Part shown: piece by piece, positions 23,628 through 33,527 of the stretch
How the letters are laid out: each line of letters starts with the position of its first letter
Position numbering within the stretch: the first letter of the stretch is position 1
Source of the DNA: Siphonodentalium dalli
Taxonomy: Eukaryota > Mollusca > Scaphopoda > Gadilida > Siphonodentaliidae
DNA length: 64,000 nt
NCBI GenBank assembly: GCA_032622095.1
Contig: CP136064.1
Coordinates: forward strand, 174,918,247-174,982,246
Direction: 5' to 3'
Notes under the pieces: model-generated
Databases searched by the model: none
Seen by the model: only the letters and a program-made list of their open reading frames with translations
Told to the model about the DNA's origin: nothing
Made by a program: the position numbers and the translations under genes

Positions 23628-25562
23628 AGGTGTGTGAAGTTAGTTAGGCGTTCGACATTCGGTTGACATTCGCGTGAAGTTGGTTAGGCGTTCGGCGTTC
23701 GACATTCGGTTGACATTCGACTTAGAAAATTTCATTAAAAGTCGGATTTCGGGTTTTGGCGGGAGAGGTGCTCTATTGGTCCAATTCGTGGTCCCCTGCT
23801 CGAATTTTCTGAAATTTCATCGGTTTTCCCATTTTCCAGACGATCGCTGGAAATTTAGTTTGTAGCGCTAAAGGTGTTATTTTTACCCAATTCGTGCTCT
23901 ATCAATCAAATCTGGTCCAACTTTCATCGTTTTCGAAAAAAATTATTTTACCGCCGGACTTGGAAAATTTCGACCCAAAAATATATAGGCCCCCTATAGA
24001 GGGGACAGGCCTCGTTTGTTGACCGATCGACTCCAAATTTGGTGAGTAAGTGTGTCCCCAGTAGTAATCTTCATAACCAAACGCACGGGTCGCAGACTTT
24101 TGCCGATTTCAAGATTTTAAGTAAAATCGAATGTCAGGCTGGCTTTCAGTTAGGCGTTCGACTTAGAAAATATTTCAGCCCAAAAATGGATTTCGAGTTT
24201 TTTGCGCGAAACATCATGTTTTGACCCAATTCGTGCTCCCCCACTCGAATCTGGTCAAAATTGTCAAGGAAATTCGAAAAGGAAATTCGAATGTCAGTCT
24301 GAAGTGTGAAGTTGGTTCGGCGTTCGGCGTTCGACATTCGTTCGAAATATGGTCCAACTTTCATCGTTTTCGAAAAAAAATATTTTACCGCCGGACTTGG
24401 AAAATTTCGACCCAAAAATATATAGGCCCCCTATAGAGGGGACAGGCCTCGTTTGTTGACCGATCGACTCCAAATTTGGTGAGTAAGTGTGTCCCCAGTA
24501 GTAATCTTCATAACCAAACGCACGGGTCGCAGACTGTTGCCGATTTCAAGATTTTAAGTAAAATCAAATGTCAGGCTGGCTTTCAGTTAGTCGTTCGACT
24601 TAGAAAATATTTCAGCCCAAAAATGGATTTCGAGTTTTTTTGCGCGAAACATCATGTTTTGACCCAATTCGTGCTCACCCACTCGAATCTGGTCAAAATT
24701 GTCAAGGAAATTCGAAAAGGAAATTCGAATGTCAGTCTGAAGTGTGAAGTTGGTTCGGCGTTCGACATTCGTTTCACATTCAACTTAGAAAATTTCGACC
24801 GAAAAATGGAAATTTAGTTTTTTGCGCTAAAGGTGTTATTTTTACCCAATTCTTGCTCTCCCAATAAAATATGGTCCAACTTTCATTTTTTTCCAAAAAT
24901 TTTATTTCACCGCGGGACTTAGAAAATTTCGACCCAAAAATATATAGGCCCCCTACAGAGGGGACAGGCCTCGTTTGTTGACCGATCGACTCCAAATTTG
25001 GTGAGGATGTGCGTCCCCAGTAGTAATCTTCATAACCAAACGCACGGGTCGCAGTCTGTTGCCGATTTCAAGTTTTTAAGTGAAATCGAATGTCAGGCTG
25101 GCTTTCAGTTAGGCGTTCGACTTAGAAAATATTTCAGCCCAAAAATGGATTTCGAGTTTTTTGCGCGAAACATCATGTTTTGACCAAATTCGTGCCCCCC
25201 CCCCCCCCCCACTCGAATCTGGTCAAAATTGTCAAGGAAACTCGAAAAGGAAATTCGAATGTCAGGCTGGCTTTTACGTGTGCAGTTGGTTAGGCGTTCG
25301 GCGTTAGACATTCGACTTAGAAAATATTTCGATCGAAAAATGGAATTTTAGTTTTTTGCGCCAAAGGTGTTCTTTTTACCCAATTCGTGCTCTCCCAATC
25401 AAATCTGGTCCAACTATCATCGTTTTCCAAAATTTTCATTTCACCGCTGTCAAGGAAATTCGAATGTTAGGCTGGCTCGTGTGAAGTTGTTTAGGCGTTC
25501 GGCGCTAGACATTCGACTTAAAAAATTTCGACTCATAAATATATAATGCCGCTGTAGAGGGA
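23628..25562 (+). repeat. Left terminal repeat array, units of about 0.5 kb
   Basis: Short 'gttaggcgttcggcgttcgac' repeats at the outer end are followed by units containing 'ggggacaggcctcgtttgtt', 'gatcgactccaaatttggtg', 'caaacgcacgggtcgcag' and 'gaaatcgaatgtcaggctgg'. The unit recurs at about 24000, 24435 and 24958, with spacings of 437 and 522 bp. The last unit is cut at about 25562, where unit A of the interior begins. Open frames of about 61 codons repeat with the unit and are not genes. Confidence 0.85.
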
Positions 25563-25799
25563 AGCAGCTGGAGGGGTGAACATACCAATTTTTATCAAGC
25601 ATTCTGAGTCTCCCAACCCTGTTCCCAGCAGTGAGGTGCATTCACATCCCAATTCACCCTCAAAAAAGTTCCCAGCAGGGTAAGTCAGCGGACTCTACCA
25701 TCGAGGAGTATGCCCATATAACTTCAACGCGAACAATTGGACCAAAAACTTTATTATATAAAAGTATACTTTTTGCAAGAATTATATTTATATATGTAA

Positions 25800-25903
25800 T
25801 TATATGTTGACTCTGTCAATAGTAACTGTTCCGTAGGAAGTCATCAAGTGGGTTCAACTGAGGCTCTTGGTTCCGTCAATAGTTCCTGTTATGAAGTAAC
25901 ATA
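25800..25903 (+). promoter_or_regulatory. Left-end region with paired palindromes (copy A)
   Basis: TTGACTCTGTCAA (25807-25819) lies next to ACTGTTCCGTAGGAAGT (25825-25841). A partial version, 'gtcaatagttcctg', follows at about 25876. This precedes the forward polymerase gene and is a candidate regulatory region, inferred only from position and symmetry. Copy B has the same at 35725-35828. Confidence 0.4.
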
Positions 25904-26155
25904 GTGCAAACAGGAGGGCCCAGGTACGACCCACTGCCCTTGCCGACCCGGGCTCTCCTGTTAGATACACCAATAACAATGGATATACATAAACAGAGGC
26001 ACAATGAGGTTGGGCAAAAACACATGTCAGTGGCTTACTTTGAGTTCTGTAGAGCTATGTGGCCGGAGCTGTTTGGGGAGTACTGTAAAGTACATCTGGC
26101 CAGACTGCGGAAGGTATCATGCACAAAACCTTGCCGTCTTTGTGGTAAGGGGTAA
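25904..26155 (+). CDS. Hypothetical 83-residue protein at the left end (copy A)
   Basis: A short frame lies between the palindromic left-end region and the polymerase gene. It ends with a CTKPCRLCGKG cysteine cluster, and its centre is rich in aromatic and basic residues. No family was recognised. An overlapping frame at 26004-26207 is equally possible. It is identical in copy B (35829-36080), which is no evidence of selection given the recent duplication. Confidence 0.3.
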   Translation: MQTGGPRYDPLPLPTRALLLDTPITMDIHKQRHNEVGQKHMSVAYFEFCRAMWPELFGEYCKVHLARLRKVSCTKPCRLCGKG

Positions 26156-26210
26156 CGAACCAGATATCACTCTGCTTGAGGTGCGGTTACATAAAAGAGA
26201 AGAATAAATT

Positions 26211-29200
26211 ATGGCACCGAGAGAAAGGGCTGTGGAAAAGGAATTTACTCATCTGGAGCAAAGGGCTGTGGAAAAGGAATTTGCTCGACTGGCGGCCATT
26301 GATGTTTTCTATAAATTGAGGAGTGGGATGAGCGAGTTCATCAAACATGGGCCGCTGTTGAGGATGTCGCCGCCCTCGAGAATATACTAAAGCGAGCGAT
26401 CATTAGGGATAAAGCCGGCGAGGACATTTGCAACAGTGGGAAATACCAAGTATGTGGAAACCAATCGAGCTCATATGCCACAACGGCCATGCATGGCTCA
26501 AAGACCTGCACTTCCCACAATCCAGGGAGGTCCACATCTACGAAGGCGACGTACGCTGGCAAGCAATCAGAGGGGAAGCACAAGATGAGCCGATTGCAGT
26601 CTGGCTGCTGGAGGGACCAGACAGACAGCTCAATGTGGACCAGTTTGTGCTCCTAGACGGCCGCACCTACAGGACACGGGATACTCACCAAAACCTCCAG
26701 GAACCCTGTATAGATCTGGGCGATGAGTTCATCGCAGACCGAGCTTTCTGCGTGAACCACGCAGCCAGGATCATGGCCAAAGAGCACAACGGCTGGAAAT
26801 GGACCCCGGCTAACCTCGGAGATGACATCCAGAAAGCCTGTGTCGAGCATGGTCATGGAGGCCTCTGGAACGCGATGGGCTACGATACAAGAGACGTCGA
26901 CAGCATCGACACGAAAGCCTGCTACCCGACCAGCTTCCAATGCCACGGCGAGGCCAAGCCATATTTTAACAGATTCGGGAACCCCACCCACCACAGGACC
27001 CGGGTCGCAATCAACGGCCCCTCCCCAAGATATCGGAACCGCTTTCGCCGAGGTCCAGGAATGGGAGTTCGCCCCTAACTGCCATCCCCGTCTGGTTCGG
27101 AAAGCATTTCGCAGAGCAGGACTGGGCGCCCACATCCCTGCTCGCCTTCCTAGTTTATTCAGGTCTCATGAATAGCCATTATCACCTTTGAGAAACGAAC
27201 CGAGGTCTGGCTCCCTGAAAATCGTGATCAAGGCTGGAGCATCATAGGCAAGTTCACCCAGGTAAAAGACTAACAAGGATCGAGGCTTGTGGTCGACCAG
27301 GGAGAGCTTGACTTCTTGGTAAGGGACACCCACCAAAGCCGCAGTCTGGTTGGCGCACCCCAACGGTGTCACCTGGGCCACATTCTCACATACCACGATA
27401 GCTCGCAGCCCCAATACACCCATTTGATGGCCTCGATGTTGGCCTACGCCCACATAAACCTCTCTATGATCCAGCGTTTTGCCGTCGTGGAAGCCGTCCG
27501 AGTAGCCACTGACAGCGTCTATATTCAGAAGACTGCACTGCACAAGCTCGACAGCGTCAATGTATACGTACGTACCACAGGAGGAGCATCCCCTGGGATA
27601 CTACCGCAAATGTCCCGGCTGTGACGACGAGCTATCCCTCAGGCCACCGACCCGAGACAGGGTTCATGCCGCCCAGTGGCGTGGCAAGGGGGAGCAGTTG
27701 TACATGCAGCAGGAACACACCGCGTACCCCCCCCCAAGCCAGAATACTATAGCCAAGCCAAACCGATGGCGGAATCAATGGCGCCCAGCTACAACGACGA
27801 ACTGCATGACCCGGCACCGGCTGAGCTACCTTAATGGTGGAGGAGGCAGTGGCAAGACCACAAGAGCGATCGAGCTCTTCCGGATAAGAGATCCCATCGT
27901 GTTTACCCCGACCCATCGCCTCGCCAAAGAAATGCGGGTCCGTGGGGTCAAAGCCCAGACATACCACAGCTTCTTCCGATGGAGTGGTCAGAATGACTGG
28001 ACGCCCGACCGCATGGGGCAGAAGTTGATCCCACGCGTCATCATCTGGGACGAGGTCTGCGCTTTGCCCCTGCCTATCCAGGAGATTTTTTTGAACTGGC
28101 TTGACCAACACGACGTCCAGGTAATTTGCTGCGGAGTTCAAGGACAGCCGCCAACGATTGCAGGTGAAATGCCTCACCACTGGCTTCAAAAAAGGCAGAC
28201 TACTACGAAGAGATTGGCGTCGACTACAGAGCAAAAGATGAAGCCCTCAAAGCCCTGAAATAGCGCATGCACCTTCAGAGTGACAAAGTCCAGTGCCAGG
28301 AGATGCGGAAGACTCTCACCAGTTAGTGTAAACATATTTTATTGCATAATAATATCGCAACGGGATTGAGACACAAGTTTTACAACTTACAAATGGTCTC
28401 TCTCCCCACATAATTGTATTACACAAAATGAACATAAAATATAATCACACACAAAATAATTCATATGTACAACATCTTTTCACTTATAACAATATAATGA
28501 TATAATCCCGAGTATGACAATAACGGTGGATATTTCTCTTTATGGGGGGGGGGGGTGGTTCGTCCCGTGGGTCGGTGGCTCAGACGAGTCTTCGCATTCT
28601 ATATATGTAGTGATAATACAACATGTTACATTTGCAGCGTAGGTTTGCACATCAATGTGTTTACTAAAATTTGAACCGCGATGTCGAGGTTATGTATAAT
28701 TGAACAGCCCTAAATATGTTCCGGTTTTGTGTACTATTCAGGTTAGTATCTCCAAGGAGGAGTTTCTCGAGATTAATAGTTAGTACACCAATGGTAGCGA
28801 GTTGGTGAAACAACAAACATCGTTGATCTGTGTAAAATGGACAAACAAAAAAATTATGATTTGCTTCTTCGGCCGGGTGACCACAACGACAGCTTGGGTT
28901 GTCCGATATGAAGTTAGAAAATTTGTCACCGTTTAAATCGCTACAGTAATTTCGAAGTTTGCAATGAATGATGTTTATCGCGCGATTTCCGAAATTAAAA
29001 TAGTCTGGTGGCACAAGAACTGGATCAGTCGTTAGGTATTTTGTTTTAAAAATACTAATGGAAGATGATTCTTTTATTTTATTTGACAGGGTATTCCATT
29101 CCCTAGTTGTATTTGGGAAAAATGTGTGTTCAAAATGGACAGTTGAATGTGTATGGAGGAAAACTTGTTTTATCTCTAAAATCATATCTAGTAGCTGATT

Positions 29201-29999
29201 CTGGGCGGGTGGGTAAGAGATTGTTGAGATATTTAGGGGTCTTGTTATTAGTTATTCTGTACATGATATTCATTCTATGAGATTTCCTTCTGTTTGTTAA
29301 CGTTGCCTCACCAGTTGCCTGGGGTGGGACCGGTTTGTGGAGCAGTGGAGGCCCAGTGACCTAATCCTCACCAGCCGTAAGAAGGTCCGCGACTGGACGC
29401 AGGAGCTGTTGCTCCGGCGCCATAAGGAGCATTTCCTAGATGCCCCAGTGCTTATCCTTTACCACCCCAAGGATAACCGAAAGCAGAACATTGACGTCGC
29501 AATCCCAGGCACTGGCGACCCGCCGCGCAGAGAATGGCTCGTTCTCAACGACGTCGTCGCGGTCTCTATCGGGACCGCGAAGTGTGCTCATCGTCCACTC
29601 GAGCCACGGTCTTACGACTCACGACCCACAGACGGTCTGGATATTCGACGACTACCTCAAGTGGTCCAATATCTGCTACTTAGCCGTATCCCACGTGGAG
29701 TATATGCAGCAAATCTAACAGGTAATCGGTCCACCGAAAGAGTTTTCCGATGCCAGGCCCGTAGTAGTTCCTATAGAACAACATCAACTTCGTACGGCAA
29801 TCCAAAGGAAGTTTGTGGCATACGAGCTTCAAGATAAGGCTAATGGACGCCAGGGATTCAATCTCATGGTCGACTAGATAATCGAGCTCCATGAGGCCCA
29901 GCAGAACCGCTGCGACAACAAAGGGCACTGCAGAGGAAATGTGAGGCTGACCTGTCTAGAGTGCAAACGAAAAAGAGGGGCTGCAGCACTTAGCGTATT
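26211..29999 (+). pseudogene. Protein-primed family B DNA polymerase - SF1 helicase - HNH tail (copy A, broken)
   Basis: Coding similarity runs through one continuous region in shifting frames. The ATG at 26211 opens a 59-codon piece, and the next long piece is 26428-27078. VDSIDTKACYPTSF (about 26890-26935) looks like polymerase motif A, and VATDSVY (27511-27531) like motif C, preceded by an LAYAHINL block. Downstream, GGGGSGKTT (27836-27862, Walker A), VIIWDEV (28037-28054, Walker B) and CCGVQGQPP (about 28128) form a superfamily 1 helicase. After the retrotransposon at 28325-29306 come HSSHGLT (about 29592) and YLAVSHVEYM (about 29679), matching helicase motifs V and VI. The end, GHCRGNVRLTCLECKRKRG (about 29922-29980), resembles an HNH nuclease half-site. 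Frameshifts occur near 26400, 27020, 27080, 27550 and 29590, with stops near 27175, 27270 and 28259. I found no clear motif B. The role would be replication of a linear element. Confidence 0.75.
28325..29306 (-). mobile_element. 5'-truncated non-LTR retrotransposon inside the helicase (copy A)
   Basis: The insertion is flanked by a 10-bp duplication CTCACCAGTT (28315-28324 and 29307-29316) in helicase coding sequence. On the minus strand, 29185-28664 encodes the C-terminal tail of a non-LTR reverse transcriptase. It has TFFPNTTREWNTL and a cysteine-histidine knuckle, CRCGHPAEEANHNFFVC. The 3' end near 28325 has an AATAAA-like signal. Endonuclease and reverse transcriptase domains are absent through 5' truncation. 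A one-base frameshift separates the N-terminal part in this copy. Confidence 0.85.
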
Positions 30000-31020
30000 G
30001 TCCTATTGAATCTGTCAATAGTTCCTACAAAACTATCTGGTGGCAGCTGGGTGTCGGGAGGCACTACAAGCAACTCTTCCCGGACAAATCCGCGTGCTGG
30101 CCCGTCCACTAAATAGTAGAGCACAGGCTCGTCGGGCTTGGTAACAGCATTCAAACTGGTACACCTGGATGGACCACACAGGGTCAGTTGCGGGTCGGCG
30201 ACCACCTTCCAGCTCACCAGGTCGGTAGAGGTAACGAACGCCCACACTCGATGGGAGCTTTTACTCTGTGAGACCCATCGGGCGACCTGGAACCACAGAA
30301 GAGGGTTTTTGGGTCACCACCGAAGGTGTTTTTATTTCTATATTATTGTATATACCAATAATGCGGTAAGAGGGCTTTTTATGGTCAGACGAGTCACATC
30401 ATTGTTCAGAGCCGATACAACAGCGGGCAGCCGAGCCACCCATTCAGTCGACCTTTGGCCGGCGGGAAGCTTCATCTCCTGTGCGTATTGGTGCCCAAAC
30501 AACCGCTCTGCCAGGATCCAGTTGAAGCGCTCCACAACCCCCTGGTTCCGGTGGACATCCACACGAACGACCCCGTCTCACATGAACGCTGTGATTGGTT
30601 AGCAGGAGGCTCACAGCACCCATGAACTCGCGCCCGGATCGACCTGGAGCAATTTCGGCCATCTAAGAGGGTCTCGCCTGTAGATCCGTTCAAGGGCATC
30701 CACGACCTTTGTGGGGCTCGGCTTCTTTGTACAGAGAGGCCACGTGGACGACGGTGAGCGCGTACTTGTATGTCTTGCGACCCACGCGGTCATGGGGCAG
30801 AAAGAGCAGGTCGGCCTGGTGGACTTCATTTGGCACTGGCACGTCAAACTTGGGCGCTTTGACACATGCCGCGGATTGGGGAGGTATATCTGTTTCTTGG
30901 GCCACGCCCGTGCCACATCTTCAGAAACCTTGGTTGCTGCCGCGAGGTTCTTGATGGCCGCAAGGCCCTTTCAGTAGCCCGTGGGGCTGTAGTAGATTGT
31001 CCCGATGCGTCTGGACACCT
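29990..31020 (-). pseudogene. Retroviral-type (rve) integrase of Polinton type (copy A, broken)
   Basis: Minus-strand pieces read in order from 31020. An N-terminal part with a stop near 30973 comes first. The catalytic core has its first acidic residue in VHQADLLFLPHD (about 30815) and a second in the DPGREFMGA region (about 30630). The glutamate lies in NQGVVERFNW (about 30540). A C-terminal segment, VLYYLVDGPARGFVREELLV (about 30120-30060), ends near 29990. The DDE residues are all visible, but frameshifts near 30880, 30720, 30580 and 30250 break the gene. It converges on the polymerase gene with little or no spacer. It is closest to the integrases of Polintons, which share ancestry with retroviral integrases. 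Confidence 0.8.
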
Positions 31021-31246
31021 TACTGTGCATATTATTGTGACAGAGTCACTAAGTAATATATTTCATATAATTAAAAACAGCTAGCGGTGTATTCCAAATG
31101 GGCAAAGAGCCTCTAACCGGTCCGTGAGACTTCCTCCGGTAGCTATTCAGTCAACATGTAGAGTTTGTGTGGCCCCAACAGGCCCGTGCGACTTCATCCT
31201 GTAGCTGTAGTTCCATGGGAACTGTCGTCTCGCCGAGGTTGTGTGG

Positions 31247-31534
31247 TCACGACAGTACCGTCTTTGCAAAGCTGCTGGCTGCCCTTTCGTCACAGCGACA
31301 GAGATCGAGAAACTTATGCGCCGCGTCGATCATCACATGAGCCAGGGGACCAGGGATTTTATGTCTTCGGGCGCAGTAGCCCACTTCCAGCATCGCGAAG
31401 TATAGTTCGTCCACCAACATGTTGCCGTGCCGGCTAATTATTATTGCATATATGCAATGAAATATATATATATATATATAATAATATGAATATAATAATA
31501 AGCCAGTAATATAATTAATGATTACGATTCGCAA
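31247..31534 (-). CDS. Hypothetical small protein (copy A)
   Basis: The 95-codon frame starts inside a TA-rich tract, so its first 30 or so residues (Tyr/Ile-rich) are probably not real. The ATG of the HGNMLVDELYFAML block (near 31415) is more plausible, giving about 55 residues that end in KFLDLCRCDERAAS. No family was recognised. It lies between the integrase and the membrane-protein gene, in the same orientation. Confidence 0.35.
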   Translation of the reverse strand: MRIVIINYITGLLLYSYYYIYIYIFHCIYAIIISRHGNMLVDELYFAMLEVGYCARRHKIPGPLAHVMIDAAHKFLDLCRCDERAASSFAKTVLS

Positions 31535-31586
31535 TAAGGAGGCGGGCGATGCACAGCATCAACATTTCCTGCGGAACGAGTGCACA

Positions 31587-32006
31587 CTACCGCGAAACTG
31601 ATAACTTTTCTATAACCGCCTTGGCTTCTTCTCTGCCTTTTTGAATAAGTGCTTTTTTTGTCTCATCATCCATCACCGCGGCGTGCGTTTTTCGTGCCCT
31701 AGTCCGGATTTCAGCTTTTTTCATCTCATGGTACTTGCGACTTCGTCCACAATCAGGCGAAACTCGTCGTCCGAAATATGCCCGTCGATCAAGGCAGTGG
31801 ACACGTGGCTTGAGACTATTCAGTTTGCTGCTGGCCAGGACTCGAATCTCGTCGTGCTTCTTGGCCTTCACAACTAGGCGGCGACAGATATATTTGCCCG
31901 ACACGCCGAGAACTCCGCAGGCCAGAGCTGCGATTTCCAACCCCTGAACAACTGGGGCCGCTATGACATTGGTCAGAAGGCTCAAGCCCCCAACGCCCAT
32001 TCCCAT
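31587..32006 (-). pseudogene. Putative helical membrane protein of the element (copy A, frameshifted)
   Basis: The N-terminal 40 residues are strongly hydrophobic (GLEIAALACGVLGVSGKYIC), consistent with one or two membrane helices. They are followed by a basic helical stretch beginning RRLVVKAKKHDEIRVL. The C-terminal third (KKAEIRTRARKTH and on) is again charged and helical. The middle part (about 31740-31830) loses this character and is Arg/Cys-rich, which suggests a compensated pair of frameshifts. Proteins of this kind occur in related elements, but I cannot assign a function. It would lie downstream of the small coiled-coil frame at 32061-32243. Confidence 0.5.
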
Positions 32007-32060
32007 GCTAGCTGTGAGCGATGCTGTGTCAACGCCATCCAGGGCGTTCTCCCCGCGGTG

Positions 32061-32243
32061 TTAGTTTTTGAATAACGCCACCCTTTTATCTCTCTCGTCC
32101 TCCATTTGCTTTTTCAGTTGCGATATTTCGTGGAGCCGGTAGGAAGTTTTCTGTCCATTTTCGAGGAGAGCATATATATTACTTTGTAATATTGTTACAG
32201 AGTCACTATCAGGGCTCGGTACCGTGGGTTGCTTCATCCTCAT
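32061..32243 (-). CDS. Small charged coiled-coil protein (copy A)
   Basis: 60 residues, with SQLKKQMEDERDKRVALFKN at the C-terminus, a likely coiled coil. It starts next to a TA microsatellite and the ATTACTTTGTAAT motif near 32178. Its stop is 55 bp before the membrane-protein start, so the two may be one broken gene. No family was recognised. Confidence 0.35.
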   Translation of the reverse strand: MRMKQPTVPSPDSDSVTILQSNIYALLENGQKTSYRLHEISQLKKQMEDERDKRVALFKN

Positions 32244-32774
32244 ATTATATATATATATATATATATATTGTAGCGCAGCTATACATATAATATATATATA
32301 TGAATTACTTTGTAAAAATATTCACAAGTCCAATTGGATAATTAGGATATTCACTACTGCACAGATCCGCTGTCTATCCAGTCAAACGTTATTACATCGC
32401 CCCGTCGCAGCTTCGGTGGATGTGCAAAAAAAACCCTCGTCTTCTTTAGTTTCCCACTAGGTATTTTTGCTCCGTGGTCCGTCTTTTTGCCGTTTATAAC
32501 CACAACCGTTTTAGTCACCATTATGATTGTGAGACGCGGACAAGCACATTCGTATTATTTTACCATGCGCTAGCATGGGGTATACAGCTAGCTAGGTATC
32601 CACAAAAGCTATCTCCATCAGCCGAGCTCCCCATGGCGAATGACCAATCGCCGCTTCCGATTACCCCCCCCCCCCCACACGTACACGTGGTGCTGCCATT
32701 GTATTCTGCCCCGATATTAATCAGGGCACTACCGGGCGGAGTATTGTTCTCACAGCCTATAGGGCCGTAGATGC

Positions 32775-33429
32775 TCATCGTATCTCTAGTACCACGGTGA
32801 TCGGTAGGTCGCTATTCAGACGTGCACCTCTATCATCACGGACATCTATCTTCAATGCACTGAGTGCTCCGCACTGAAGACGTTTGAACTCATGATCATC
32901 GACTCGGATGGTGCCGATGCCACCACATGAGTGACAACTAAGCCCAATCGTTGCCAGTAGGAACAACTTACAACGTTTGTAGTGTTGTTTATCTGTTCCA
33001 AGTGCAGATGCAGCATTTTTGTGGATGCAAAGTTGACGGGGCGGTCCCCAGTATATATGCCCGCATAGAGCCATTGGCCATTTAAACCGTCGTCCAATCC
33101 GAGAAAGGACAGCAGCCCATCTGTAAATAAGATCTCCTGACCAGCACCCACGGTTGGAGTTACCAAACCATTAACTTTGCCCGCCGTCAGTATGGTGTCG
33201 CTGTTTTCCTCCACAAGGTCCCCTAACTGTGTGAAGATATACAGCCCAGGAGGAACGTCTATATCTTTAATAATTCCGCGACTGTTCTTCTACGAGAACA
33301 ACTCCCCATTGTTTATGTTGTACCACCCAACTGTATAAACGATGGAGCGGAGGCCAACTTGTAGATCTCCACCGCGGTTGTCAATGTGTTGGAGGAGTAT
33401 TTTTGGACATTTGTGAGTGTTATGAACAT
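32775..33429 (-). pseudogene. Putative virion structural protein, minus strand (copy A, broken)
   Basis: The likely start is ATG at 33429 (minus), at the edge of the shared divergent promoter region. The readable pieces are a first segment that shifts frame near 33370 and a stop at about 33291. A long piece follows with SFLGLDDGLNGQWL and a YTGDRPVNF block, then a frameshift near 32960. The end is LKIDVRDDRGARLNSDLP. The final strand-rich block resembles the C-termini of jelly-roll-like capsid or penton proteins of Polinton/adintovirus-type elements. That assignment is an inference from context. The usual length would be near 210-220 residues. Confidence 0.5.
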
Positions 33430-33527
33430 ACCTATTATTACAAAGTAATCAGCTATATATACTTGTAGCGAAGCTATAATTAACAAAGTAATATATATTT
33501 TATATATTTCATATAATATATATAATC
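33430..33527. promoter_or_regulatory. Divergent promoter candidate between the two virion genes (copy A)
   Basis: A 98-bp AT-rich spacer lies between oppositely oriented starts. It contains ATTACAAAGTAAT, then TTGTAGCGAAGCTATA, then AACAAAGTAAT, then TATATTTCATATAATATATA just before the ATG at 33528. The same blocks occur near 31050, 32178, 32270 and 32305 in the element's other spacers. No promoter class was recognised. Confidence 0.5.

Noticed and set aside
24039-25183. Recurring 61-codon frame seen in every unit of both terminal arrays
   Set aside because: It repeats because the DNA unit repeats. It ends at the unit's own features, lacks any domain, and differs by frameshift in some units.
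26653-27135. 160-codon reverse frame opposite the polymerase, and a 200-codon reverse frame at 27632-28234 opposite the helicase
   Set aside because: The forward strand carries the polymerase and helicase motifs. The reverse readings have none and persist because of GC-rich coding bias.
30138-30977. Forward frames of 81-154 codons opposite the integrase
   Set aside because: The DDE integrase motifs read on the minus strand. The forward frames are shadows.
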